Shown here one piece after another: positions 1 through 7,862 of a stretch of 64,000 bases of DNA. Made by a program: the position numbers and the translations under genes. Source of the DNA: Streptomyces umbrinus (GTDB lineage Bacteria; Actinomycetota; Actinomycetes; Streptomycetales; Streptomycetaceae). The notes under the pieces were generated by a model, which was given only the letters and a program-made list of their open reading frames with translations, ran no database searches and was not told the DNA's origin. The stretch covers positions 2,108,001 through 2,172,000 of the forward strand of contig NZ_JAUSZI010000002.1 in the NCBI RefSeq assembly GCF_030817415.1. The letters run 5' to 3'. Position 1 is the first letter of the stretch; every line of letters starts with the position of its first letter.

Positions 1-830
1 GCGAAGCGCGCGGGCATGGTCGCGATATCGAAGTCTCGGGGTACGGCGTCGGGGACCTCGTCCCAGGTGAGGGGCGCCGACACCGGGGCGTGCGGGCGGG
101 GGCGTACGGAGTAGGCGGAGGCGATGGTGCGGTCCCGGGCCGTCTGGTTGTAGTCGACGAAGATCTTCTCGCCCCGCTCCTCCTTCCACCAGGCCGTGGT
201 CACCTGCTCCGGCATCCGGCGCTCCAGCTCACGTCCGACGGCGATCGCGGCCCGGCGGACCTGGGTGAAGGTCCAGCGAGGCTCGATCGGCACGAAGACG
301 TGCAGACCGCGTCCTCCGGATGTCTTGGGAAAGCCACGCAGATCCCCGTACTCGTGAAGCACTTCGCGTAGTTCGTGGGCGGCGCGGACGGCGTCACCGT
401 AGTCGGTGCCCGGCTGAGGGTCGAGGTCGATGCGGAGCTCGTCGGGCCGGTCGACGTCGTCGCGGCGTACCGGCCACGGGTGGAAGGTGAGTGTGCCGTA
501 CTGGGCGGCCCACACGACGGCGGCGACCTCGGTGGGACACATCTCGTCGGCGCTGCGTCCACTGGGAAAGGTGATGTGGGCCGTGGGGATCCAGTCGGGC
601 ATGTTCTTCGGCGCCCGCTTCTGGAAGAACGACTCACCGGTCACCCCGTCCGGATAGCGCTCCAGGGTCGTGGGCCGGTTCCGCAGCGCGCGCAGGATGC
701 CGGGGCCGACGGCGATGTAGTACTCGGCGAGGTCCCGCTTGGTGAAGCCGCGCTCCGGAAAGAAGACCTTGTCCGGACTGGACAGCCGTACCGTCCGCCC
801 GGCCACCTCCAGCTGCACCGCGTCTGCCAT
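1..830 (-). CDS. LigD-type DNA polymerase/primase domain protein (3' part outside window)
   Basis: The protein begins MADAVQLEVAGRTVRLSSPDK and reads without interruption to the left edge, so its C-terminus is missing. It matches the archaeo-eukaryotic primase-like polymerase (PolDom) family of bacterial non-homologous end joining. These enzymes fill or extend broken ends with NTPs and usually work with Ku and an ATP-dependent ligase. The conserved FFPERGFTKRDLAEYY opening and the catalytic DxD in ELRIDLDPQPG are visible, as is a TSGGRGLHVFVP segment. It is a stand-alone polymerase, divergently transcribed from a ligase gene 94 bp away, a common arrangement in Streptomyces. No Ku gene is in the window. 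The ATG at 830 is the natural start. Confidence 0.85.
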   Translation of the reverse strand, partial: MADAVQLEVAGRTVRLSSPDKVFFPERGFTKRDLAEYYIAVGPGILRALRNRPTTLERYPDGVTGESFFQKRAPKNMPDWIPTAHITFPSGRSADEMCPTEVAAVVWAAQYGTLTFHPWPVRRDDVDRPDELRIDLDPQPGTDYGDAVRAAHELREVLHEYGDLRGFPKTSGGRGLHVFVPIEPRWTFTQVRRAAIAVGRELERRMPEQVTTAWWKEERGEKIFVDYNQTARDRTIASAYSVRPRPHAPVSAPLTWDEVPDAVPRDFDIATMPARF

Positions 831-924
831 GCGAGCCACGGTAGGCGCACCGGGCGCGCCTCGCATATTCGGGTGCATGCCCCTACACCGGGCGAATCAT
901 CGCCGATCCGCGCAGAATCGGAAC

Positions 925-1995
925 ATGGATCTACCGGTGATGCCGCCCGTGAAGCCCATGCTCGCCAAGTCCGTGGCGAGGGTTCCGCCGGACATGCACT
1001 ACGAGGCGAAGTGGGACGGGTTCCGGGCGATCGTCTTCCGGGACGGAGACGAGGTCGAGATCGGGAGCCGTTCCACGAAGTCGCTGGTCAGGTACTTCCC
1101 CGAGTTGGTGGAGGCGCTGCGGGAGCAGCTGCCGGAGCGTTGTGTGGTCGACGGTGAGATCGTGATCGCGCGCGACGGGCGGCTCGACTTCGACGCGCTC
1201 ACCGAGCGCATCCACCCGGCGGCCTCCCGCGTGAAGACGCTCTCCGAGCGGAATCCGGCGTCGTTCGTGGCGTTCGACCTGCTCGCGCTCGCCGACGAGT
1301 CGCTGCTGGACGTTCCGCTGAGCGACCGGCGGGCGCTGCTGGTGGCGGCGCTGTCCGGCGCCACGGCTCCCGTCCATGTGGCGCCGGCGACGACGGACAT
1401 CGAGGTGGCACAGCGATGGTTCGAGCAGTACGAGGGCGCGGGCCTCGACGGAGTCGTCGCCAAGCCGCTCGCGTTGCGCTACGGGCAGGACGAGCGCCTG
1501 ATGTACAAGATCAAGCACGAGCGCACAGCCGATGTCGTCGTCGCGGGCTACCGGCTCCACAAGAGCGGGCCGGTCGTCGGTTCGCTGTTGCTCGGCCTGT
1601 ACGACGCCGGGGGCACGTTGCAGCACGTGGGGGTGTGCGCGGCGTTCACGATGAAGAGGCGCGAGGAGCTGATCACGGAGCTGGAGCCGCTGCGCATGGA
1701 GTCGGCCGCCGGGCATCCATGGGCGGCGTGGACGGAGGGTGAGGCGCACGAGTCCGCACGGATGCCGGGCGCGCCGAGCCGGTGGACGGGCAAGAAGGAC
1801 CTCTCCTGGCTGCCGCTGCGGCCGGAGCTGGTGTGCGAGGTGGCGTACGAGCACATGGAGAACGGCGAGCGCTTCCGGCACACGGCCCGTTTCCGCCGCT
1901 GGCGCCCGGACCGTACGCCCGAGAGCTGCACCTATGCCCAGCTGGAGGAGCCGGTCGGCTACGACCTGGCGGACATCCTGGGGCCGCGGGACTGA
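925..1995 (+). CDS. ligC: ATP-dependent DNA ligase, LigC type
   Basis: This is a 356-residue ATP-dependent DNA ligase that joins nicks through an enzyme-AMP intermediate. The adenylation motif EAKWDGFRA places the nucleophilic lysine at residue 29. Downstream ligase motifs are visible (VVDGEIV, FVAFDLLA, EGLVAK-like LDGVVAKP, MYKIKHERTADVVV), followed by an OB-fold C-terminal domain. The length fits LigC rather than the multidomain LigD. An in-frame extension upstream is possible, but the ATG at 925 gives the usual N-terminus MDLPVMPPVKPMLAK. It diverges from the LigD-type polymerase, so the pair probably supplies polymerase and ligase for end joining or gap repair. Confidence 0.88.
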   Translation: MDLPVMPPVKPMLAKSVARVPPDMHYEAKWDGFRAIVFRDGDEVEIGSRSTKSLVRYFPELVEALREQLPERCVVDGEIVIARDGRLDFDALTERIHPAASRVKTLSERNPASFVAFDLLALADESLLDVPLSDRRALLVAALSGATAPVHVAPATTDIEVAQRWFEQYEGAGLDGVVAKPLALRYGQDERLMYKIKHERTADVVVAGYRLHKSGPVVGSLLLGLYDAGGTLQHVGVCAAFTMKRREELITELEPLRMESAAGHPWAAWTEGEAHESARMPGAPSRWTGKKDLSWLPLRPELVCEVAYEHMENGERFRHTARFRRWRPDRTPESCTYAQLEEPVGYDLADILGPRD

Positions 1996-2091
1996 CCGGC
2001 GCCGACCGGACGGCAGTGGACAGGGCGCACGTGGGTACTCGGAGGTTCTTCGCCGAACCCCGCGGCATGTATCGATCGGTCATCAACTTGG

Positions 2092-2109
2092 GCTGATCGG
2101 CCGATCAGC
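2092..2109. promoter_or_regulatory. 18-bp perfect palindrome upstream of the DUF3048 gene
   Basis: GCTGATCGGCCGATCAGC is a perfect 18-bp palindrome in the 200-bp gap before the DUF3048 lipoprotein gene, about 90 bp from its start. An A/T-rich TATAAG lies downstream at 2151-2156. The spacing fits an operator, but no regulator is adjacent. It could also be chance or a weak terminator for the ligase gene. Confidence 0.35.
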
Positions 2110-2196
2110 GCGCGCAATCAGAATCGAGCGGGTAAGGCCATCAATGAACTTATAAGCACACAATCATCAATACGAGCATTGGTGGCAACGGTGGGC

Positions 2197-3183
2197 ATGG
2201 GACGGATGGCGCTCAGGCGGCGCCGCACGATGACGGCGGCACTGCTGGCTGCCACGGTGGCCGCCGCCCTGGCGTCGGGCTGTACGACGGCCGGGAACCG
2301 GCTCGACGACGGGCGCGGCGACGTCCCCGACAGCACGGACAGCGGCAGCCCGGAGAGCGTGGCACCCCGCGCCCCATCACCGCTCGCAGTGAAGATCGAC
2401 AACGTCCCCGCCGCCCGGCCGCAGACGGGCCTGGACGCCGCGGACATCGTGTACGCGGAGCAGGTGGAGGGCGGTCTCAGCCGGCTGATGGCCGTGTACG
2501 CGACGAAGCTGCCGAAGGCCGTCGGCCCGGTGCGCAGCGCCCGCGAGTCCGATCTGGAGCTGCTTCGCCAGTTCAACGAGCCGACGCTGGCCTTCTCGGG
2601 CGCGCAGGGCAAGCTGATGCCGCTGATCGACAGGGCGCCGCTGCGCGCGGTGTCCCCGGAGGACGACGAGAGGGCGTACTACCGGGGGTCGGACAAGCCC
2701 CTGCCGCACAACCTCTATCTGCGCGCGGAGCGGCTCCTGAAGTCCGTGCCCGGAGCGGACGCGCTGACGACGGGGTTCCGGTACGGGGCGGCGCCCGCGG
2801 GCGGGAAGGCCGAGAGCACGCGTACGGTCCGTTTCCCGGCGGCCCGTTTCACCTTCGACTGGGCGCAGGACCGGCAGCGCTGGCTGGTGTCGATGGACGG
2901 CAGCCCGACGGTCACGACCGACGGGAAGCGGGTGGCGGCCTCGACGGTCGTCGTGCAGTACGTGAACGTTCGGAAGTCCTCATTCCGCGACTTCCTGGGC
3001 AACAACACCCCGTACACGAACACCGTGGGCTCGGGGACGGCGAAGGTCCTGCGCGACGGCAAGGTCTTCGACGCCGGCTGGAAGCGTCCGGCGGCCGAGG
3101 ACGGCACGGAGTTCACGACCACGGACGGCAGTCCCCTGAATTTCGCGGAGGGCCAGGTCTGGGTGGTGTTCGCGAAGGCCTGA
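2197..3183 (+). CDS. DUF3048 domain lipoprotein
   Basis: A 328-residue predicted lipoprotein. The N-terminus has an arginine-rich stretch, a hydrophobic helix and the lipobox LASGC, with the lipidated cysteine at residue 29. The rest matches the DUF3048 (YerB-like) family: PLAVKIDNVPAARPQTGL, then a GPVRSARESDLELL segment and the C-terminal NTVGSGTAKVLRDGKVFDAGWKRP region. The biochemical role of the family is unknown; it is expected to sit on the outer face of the membrane. TTG 2179, GTG 2191 and ATG 2206 are alternative starts. ATG 2197 is preferred because a GGTGGC sequence lies about 10 bases upstream. It is convergent with pcaV, 3 bp apart. Confidence 0.85.
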   Translation: MGRMALRRRRTMTAALLAATVAAALASGCTTAGNRLDDGRGDVPDSTDSGSPESVAPRAPSPLAVKIDNVPAARPQTGLDAADIVYAEQVEGGLSRLMAVYATKLPKAVGPVRSARESDLELLRQFNEPTLAFSGAQGKLMPLIDRAPLRAVSPEDDERAYYRGSDKPLPHNLYLRAERLLKSVPGADALTTGFRYGAAPAGGKAESTRTVRFPAARFTFDWAQDRQRWLVSMDGSPTVTTDGKRVAASTVVVQYVNVRKSSFRDFLGNNTPYTNTVGSGTAKVLRDGKVFDAGWKRPAAEDGTEFTTTDGSPLNFAEGQVWVVFAKA

Positions 3184-3186
3184 GCC

Positions 3187-3660
3187 TCAGTTCTGCGTGA
3201 CGAGGGGCGCCGCCGGAGCGCCGGGATTGCGCAGTCCCTCCGCCGCGTCCGACACCCGCTGGAGCAGATCGAAGAAGACGGTCTGCTCTTCGCCGGAGAG
3301 CGGTGCCAGGAAGACCTGGTTCATCCGCGCCGTCCGCACCGTCAGCTTCCGGTGGACACGCACGCCCTCGTCGGTGAGGCGGAGCAGGAAGCGCCGGCCA
3401 TCCTGGGGGTCGCGGACCTTGTCCAGGAGTCCGCGCCGGCCGAGGCGGCTGATGACCTCGGCGATGGTGGACCGGTCGAGCCCGACCCGCTCCCCCACCG
3501 AGCGCTGGTCGAGCCCCGGCTCGGCGACGAGTGCGTTCAGGACCGCGAACTGGGGTGAGGTGATCTCCTCGGAGACCATCGTGTTCCAGAGCAGATAGTG
3601 CGCCTGCTGCAGCCGCCGGGCCAGGTGCCCGGGGTGGGCGGAGAGATCCACCGCGGCCAT
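3187..3660 (-). CDS. pcaV: MarR-family repressor of protocatechuate catabolism, PcaV-like
   Basis: A 157-residue MarR-type winged-helix protein (MAAVDLSAHPGHLARRL...). The DNA-binding segment RSVGERVGLDRSTIAEVISRL and wing KVRDPQDGRRFLLRLT are clear. It is divergent from pcaIJFHGBL, exactly as PcaV is in S. coelicolor, where protocatechuate releases the repressor. An arginine at position 15, which I recall as the key ligand-contact residue of PcaV, is present here (LAR15R). It probably represses the pca operon and itself through the 205-bp intergenic region. The identification rests on family, position and R15. Confidence 0.85.
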   Translation of the reverse strand: MAAVDLSAHPGHLARRLQQAHYLLWNTMVSEEITSPQFAVLNALVAEPGLDQRSVGERVGLDRSTIAEVISRLGRRGLLDKVRDPQDGRRFLLRLTDEGVRVHRKLTVRTARMNQVFLAPLSGEEQTVFFDLLQRVSDAAEGLRNPGAPAAPLVTQN

Positions 3661-3673
3661 GTGCCCTCCTTGT

Positions 3674-3733
3674 TCGTTGGTGCACTGAACGATACCGGGC
3701 AGGCGCTCTTCTTGTCTCGCCGTGTGTCGAGAC
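3674..3733. promoter_or_regulatory. Candidate PcaV operators in the pcaV-pcaI intergenic region
   Basis: Two inverted repeats are seen. TCGTT-N9-AACGA (3674-3692) has GTGCAC in its spacer and lies 14 bp upstream of the pcaV start. GTCTCG-N8-CGAGAC lies at 3714-3733. A TTGACG at 3760-3765 facing pcaI may be a -35 element. MarR dimers bind 16-20 bp dyads of this kind. Assigning either site to PcaV is inference. Confidence 0.4.
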
Positions 3734-3864
3734 TCTGAGCTGCTGATTCCTTGGGGGTCTTGACGGTCCGGCGTTCGAATGGCAGCGTGTTTGAAACCTC
3801 GAAGAAATACTCAGTGCCCTGACTAATCGGGCCGCTGACGCTCGGCAGAGATGAGGCTTCGCAG

Positions 3865-4659
3865 ATGGACAAGGTGGTCGCCACAGCCGCCGAGGCAGTG
3901 GCCGATGTGCCCGACGGCGCGACCCTGGCGGTCGGCGGTTTCGGGCTCAGCGGTGTGCCGAACGTGCTGATCGAGGCGTTGTACGAGCGCGGGGTCTCCG
4001 GCCTGGGCGTGGTCTCCAACAACTGCGGGGCGATGGAGTCCGGCCTGGCGGTGCTGCTGGCGGCGGGCCGCATCGCCCGGGTGACCGGCTCCTACATCGG
4101 GGCGAACAAGGAGTTCGCGCGGCAGTATCTGGCCGGTGAGCTGGAGGTGGAGATGATCCCGCAGGGCACGCTGGCCGAGCGGCTGAGGGCCGGCGGCGCC
4201 GGGATTCCCGCGTTCTACACGCCGGCCGGGGTGGGTACGCAGGTCGCGGACGGCGGGCTGCCCTGGCGCTACGACGGCAGCGGCGGGGTCGCGCTCGCCT
4301 CGCCGCCGAAGGAAGTGCGGGAGTTCGACGGTACGGAGTACGTGCTGGAGCACGGGATCCGTACGGACTTCGCACTGGTGCGGGCGGCGAAGGGCGATCG
4401 GCACGGGAACCTCGTCTTCAACAAGTCGTCCCGGAACTTCAACCCGCTGGCCGCGATGGCCGGGCGGTTGACGATCGCCGAGGTGGAGGAGCTGGTGGAA
4501 CCCGGCGAGATCGACCCGGACGCCGTGCATCTGCCGGGAATCTTCGTGCAGCGGGTTCTCGCGCTCACACCCGAGCAGGCGAACTCCAAGCTGATCGAGA
4601 AGCGGACGGTCTCGGCCCCCGTCACGAGGGAAGCCGCAGAGGGAACGGTGACTGCGTGA
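3865..4659 (+). CDS. pcaI: 3-oxoadipate CoA-transferase subunit A
   Basis: A 264-residue class I CoA-transferase alpha subunit ([30 protein letters not shown]...), containing the glycine-rich [17 protein letters not shown] and NNCGAMESG motifs. With PcaJ it transfers CoA from succinyl-CoA to 3-oxoadipate, the penultimate step of the beta-ketoadipate pathway. It is the first gene of a seven-gene operon; its TGA overlaps the pcaJ ATG by one base (TGATG). SCOT-type acetoacetate transferases look alike, but the following pcaF, pcaH and pcaG genes fix the assignment. Confidence 0.92.
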   Translation: MDKVVATAAEAVADVPDGATLAVGGFGLSGVPNVLIEALYERGVSGLGVVSNNCGAMESGLAVLLAAGRIARVTGSYIGANKEFARQYLAGELEVEMIPQGTLAERLRAGGAGIPAFYTPAGVGTQVADGGLPWRYDGSGGVALASPPKEVREFDGTEYVLEHGIRTDFALVRAAKGDRHGNLVFNKSSRNFNPLAAMAGRLTIAEVEELVEPGEIDPDAVHLPGIFVQRVLALTPEQANSKLIEKRTVSAPVTREAAEGTVTA

Positions 4660-5318
4660 TGGCCTGGAGCAGGGAAGAGATGGCCACCCGCGCCGCGCGC
4701 GAGCTTCACGACGGCCAGTACGTGAATCTCGGTATCGGTCTGCCGACGCTGATCCCCAACTACCTCCCGCCGGGCGTGGAGGTGATCCTGGAGTCGGAGA
4801 ACGGGATCCTGGGCACCGGCCCGTATCCGACCGAGGAGCAGGTCGACCCGGACCTGATCAACGCGGGCAAGGAGACCGTCACGGTCCTGCCCGGCGCCTC
4901 CTACTTCGACTCGTCCCTCTCCTTCGGGATGATCCGCGGCGGGCACATCGACGTCGCCGTGCTCGGCGCGATGCAGGTGTCCGCGGGCGGGGACCTGGCG
5001 AACTGGGCCATCCCCGGCAAGATGATCACCGGGATCGGCGGCGCGATGGACCTCGTCCACGGCGCCCGTACGGTGATCGTGGTGATGACGCACACCGCCA
5101 AGGACGGCTCGCCGAAGATCCTTCAGGAGTGCGCGCTGCCGCTGACCGGCAAGGCGTGCGTCAACCGGATCATCACCGACCTCGGCGTCCTGGACGTCAC
5201 CGACGAAGGGCTCGTGCTCGTCGAGACCGCGCCCGGCGTCACCGTCGCGGAGATCGTCGCCAAGACCGCCGCGAAGGTCCGTATCGCAGACGAGCTCATC
5301 GAGGAGATCCAGTCGTGA
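4659..5318 (+). CDS. pcaJ: 3-oxoadipate CoA-transferase subunit B
   Basis: A 219-residue class I CoA-transferase beta subunit. The family signature SENG carries the catalytic glutamate, at residue 47 (LESENGILG). Further motifs are [23 protein letters not shown] and the C-terminal [10 protein letters not shown] region. It pairs with PcaI to make 3-oxoadipyl-CoA. A GTG at 4656 is also in frame, but the ATG at 4659, which shares a base with the pcaI stop and follows GAGGGAACGG, is more likely. The 3' end overlaps the GTG start of pcaF by four bases. Confidence 0.92.
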   Translation: MAWSREEMATRAARELHDGQYVNLGIGLPTLIPNYLPPGVEVILESENGILGTGPYPTEEQVDPDLINAGKETVTVLPGASYFDSSLSFGMIRGGHIDVAVLGAMQVSAGGDLANWAIPGKMITGIGGAMDLVHGARTVIVVMTHTAKDGSPKILQECALPLTGKACVNRIITDLGVLDVTDEGLVLVETAPGVTVAEIVAKTAAKVRIADELIEEIQS

Positions 5319-6517
5319 AGGACGTCTACATCGTCGACGCGGTCCGCACCCCGTTCGGCAAGTACAGCGGGTCGCTGGCATCCGTGCGCCCGGACGACCT
5401 GGCCGCGCACGCCATCCGTGAACTCCTCGCCCGTACACCGGAGTTGGACCCGTCCCGGATCGAGGACGTGTACTTCGGCAACGCGAACGGCGCCGGTGAG
5501 GAGAACCGCAACGTCGCCCGCATGGCCGGACTGCTGGCCGGGCTGCCCACCTCCGTACCCGGGGTGACCGTCAACCGGCTGTGCGCCTCCGGCCTCGAAG
5601 CGGTCATCCAGGCTGCCCGCGCCATCGCGGTCGGGGACGCCCACGTCGCCCTCGCCGGCGGCGTGGAGTCGATGAGCCGCGCCCCCTACGTGCTGCCCAA
5701 GAACGACAAGCCATTCCCCTCCGGGCACACCGAGATGTACTCCACCACGCTGGGTTGGCGGATGGTCAACCCGAAGATGGACCCGCAGTGGACCATCCCG
5801 CTGGGCGAGTCCGCCGAACTCATCGCCGACAAGCACAAGATCAGCCGCGAGCAGCAGGACGAGTACGCGCTCGGCAGCCACCAGAAGGCCGCCCGGGCCC
5901 AGGCCGACGGCCTGTTCGACGCCGAACTCGCGCCGGTGCCGGTCCCGCAGCGCAAGGGCGACCCGCTGGTCTTCGGCGCCGACGAATGCGTACGGGCCTC
6001 GACGTCGCTGGAGGCGATGGCCAGGCTCAAGCCGTCCTTCCGCACCGAGAACGGCACGGTCACCGCGGGGAACGCGTCGCCTCTGAACGACGGCGCCGCC
6101 GCCCTGCTCCTGGTCGACGAGGAGGGCCTGCGCGCCACCGGCCGCGAACCCCTCGCCCGCGTCTCGGCGACCGGTGTCTCCGCGCTCGACCCGGACTACT
6201 TCGGACTCGCCCCCGTCGAGGCCGTCAACCGCGCACTCGCCAAGGCGGGCAAGGGATTTGACGACCTGTCAACTCTTGAACTGAACGAGGCGTTCGCCGC
6301 CCAGGTCCTGGGCTGTGTCGCCGAGTGGCCCGAGTTCGACCCGGCGATCCTCAACCCGCAGGGCGGTGCCATCGCGCTCGGCCACCCGCTGGGCGCGTCC
6401 GGTGCCCGGCTCGCCGGGACCGTGGCGCACCAGCTCGCCCGCAAGGGCACCGGGGTCGGCGTCGCCACCCTCTGCATCGGCGTCGGCCAGGGCCTCGCCC
6501 TCGCACTGGAGCGTTAG
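5315..6517 (+). CDS. pcaF: 3-oxoadipyl-CoA thiolase
   Basis: A 400-residue thiolase that cleaves 3-oxoadipyl-CoA to succinyl-CoA and acetyl-CoA, the last step of the pathway. The acylated cysteine is C90 in NRLCASG. The His motif is [10 protein letters not shown] and the second cysteine lies in TLCIGVGQG near the C-terminus. NEAFAAQ is also typical. The GTG start overlaps the pcaJ stop (GTGA), indicating translational coupling. A general acetyl-CoA acetyltransferase is the alternative by sequence, but the operon position makes PcaF by far the best reading. Confidence 0.92.
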   Translation: MKDVYIVDAVRTPFGKYSGSLASVRPDDLAAHAIRELLARTPELDPSRIEDVYFGNANGAGEENRNVARMAGLLAGLPTSVPGVTVNRLCASGLEAVIQAARAIAVGDAHVALAGGVESMSRAPYVLPKNDKPFPSGHTEMYSTTLGWRMVNPKMDPQWTIPLGESAELIADKHKISREQQDEYALGSHQKAARAQADGLFDAELAPVPVPQRKGDPLVFGADECVRASTSLEAMARLKPSFRTENGTVTAGNASPLNDGAAALLLVDEEGLRATGREPLARVSATGVSALDPDYFGLAPVEAVNRALAKAGKGFDDLSTLELNEAFAAQVLGCVAEWPEFDPAILNPQGGAIALGHPLGASGARLAGTVAHQLARKGTGVGVATLCIGVGQGLALALER

Positions 6518-6525
6518 GAACTCTC

Positions 6526-7296
6526 ATGGCTCTCACCCAGTCGGACATCGACATCGAGATCAAGGATCTCCAGGACACGTACGACAAGGCGGTCGCGGGC
6601 GGCGCCCCGGTCCTGAACCACCCGGGGCGCGACTACGCCCCGTACCGCAGCTCGCTCCTGCGCCACCCCAAGCAGCCGCTGGTCGCGGTGAGCGGAGGCG
6701 ACCCGGAGGCGGTCGAGCTGTCGGGGCCGGTGTTCGGGGTCACCGACATCACCGAGCACGACAGCGATCTGACCCTCCAGCACCGGGGCGAGCCGATCGG
6801 CGAGCGCATGACCGTCTCGGGCCGGCTGCTCGACCGCGACGGACGTCCCGTGCGCGGCCAGCTCGTCGAGATCTGGCAGGCCAACGCCGCCGGCCGGTAC
6901 GCCCATCTGCGCGAGCAGCACCCGGCGCCGCACGACCCCAACTTCACCGGTGTGGGACGGACCCTGACGGACGATCAGGGCCGGTACTCGTTCACCACGA
7001 TCAAGCCGGGCCCGTACCCGTGGGGCAACCACACCAACGCGTGGCGGCCCGCGCACATCCACTTCTCGGTGTTCGGCACGGCGTTCACCCAGCGGCTCGT
7101 GACGCAGATGTACTTCCCGAGCGACCCGCTGTTCCGCTACGACCCGATCCTCCGGTCCGTGACGGACGAGGCGGCCCGGAACCGGCTGATCGCCGCCTAC
7201 GACCACGACCTCTCGCGGCCCGAGTTCTCGATGGGCTACGCATGGGACATCGTCCTCGACGGTCCCTCCGCCACCTGGATCGAGGAAGGCCGTTGA
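6526..7296 (+). CDS. pcaH: Protocatechuate 3,4-dioxygenase beta subunit
   Basis: A 256-residue intradiol dioxygenase subunit that carries the non-haem Fe(III). The four iron ligands can be placed: Y125 (AAGRYAH), Y164 (GPYPW), H177 and H179 (RPAHIHF). Their spacings of 39, 13 and 2 residues match the known enzyme. With PcaG it opens the protocatechuate ring between the two hydroxyls to give 3-carboxy-cis,cis-muconate. The ATG follows the pcaF stop by 8 bases and pcaG follows 2 bases later, so the two subunits are made together. Confidence 0.95.
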   Translation: MALTQSDIDIEIKDLQDTYDKAVAGGAPVLNHPGRDYAPYRSSLLRHPKQPLVAVSGGDPEAVELSGPVFGVTDITEHDSDLTLQHRGEPIGERMTVSGRLLDRDGRPVRGQLVEIWQANAAGRYAHLREQHPAPHDPNFTGVGRTLTDDQGRYSFTTIKPGPYPWGNHTNAWRPAHIHFSVFGTAFTQRLVTQMYFPSDPLFRYDPILRSVTDEAARNRLIAAYDHDLSRPEFSMGYAWDIVLDGPSATWIEEGR

Positions 7297-7298
7297 GC

Positions 7299-7862
7299 AT
7301 GGCCGAGCGACTGCTCCCCACCCCCTCCCACACCATCGGCCCGTTCTACGGGCACGCGCTCCCCTTCCCGGGCGGCGCCGAGGTGGCGCCCCAGGGCCAC
7401 TCCGACGCGATCACCCTGCACGGGTACGTGTTCGACGGCGCGGGTACGCCGATCCCCGACGCCCTCCTGGACTTCTGGCAGGCGGCGCCCGACGGCTCGC
7501 TGAGGGGCGCGCCCGGCTCGATGCGCCGTGATCCGTCGACGGGCGGGTTCGTGGGCCGCAACGGCGTCGACTTCACGGGCTACGGGCGGGTCCCCACGGA
7601 CGCGGACGGGCACTACGCGCTCCACACGCTGCCGCCGGGCAACACCGGGCTGCCGTACATCAGCGTGTGCGTGTTCGCGCGCGGTCTGACGCACCACCTC
7701 TTCACCCGCGCGTACCTCGCCGACGGCGCGGACCCGCTGCTCGACTCGCTGCCGGCCGAGCGGCGCGCCACGCTGATAGCAGCCGAGGGCACGAACCGGA
7801 CGTACCGTTTCGACATCCGCCTTCAGGGCGAAGGCGAAACGGTCTTCCTGGAGTTCCAGTGA
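7299..7862 (+). CDS. pcaG: Protocatechuate 3,4-dioxygenase alpha subunit
   Basis: A 187-residue partner of PcaH with the same fold (PSHTIGPFYGHALPFPGG, ALLDFWQAAPDG, FTGYGRVPTDADGHY). As expected for the alpha subunit, it lacks the full Tyr/Tyr/His/His iron set. It forms the heterodimeric unit of the dioxygenase and contributes to substrate binding. It ends in a GTGA overlap with the start of pcaB. Confidence 0.94.
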   Translation: MAERLLPTPSHTIGPFYGHALPFPGGAEVAPQGHSDAITLHGYVFDGAGTPIPDALLDFWQAAPDGSLRGAPGSMRRDPSTGGFVGRNGVDFTGYGRVPTDADGHYALHTLPPGNTGLPYISVCVFARGLTHHLFTRAYLADGADPLLDSLPAERRATLIAAEGTNRTYRFDIRLQGEGETVFLEFQ

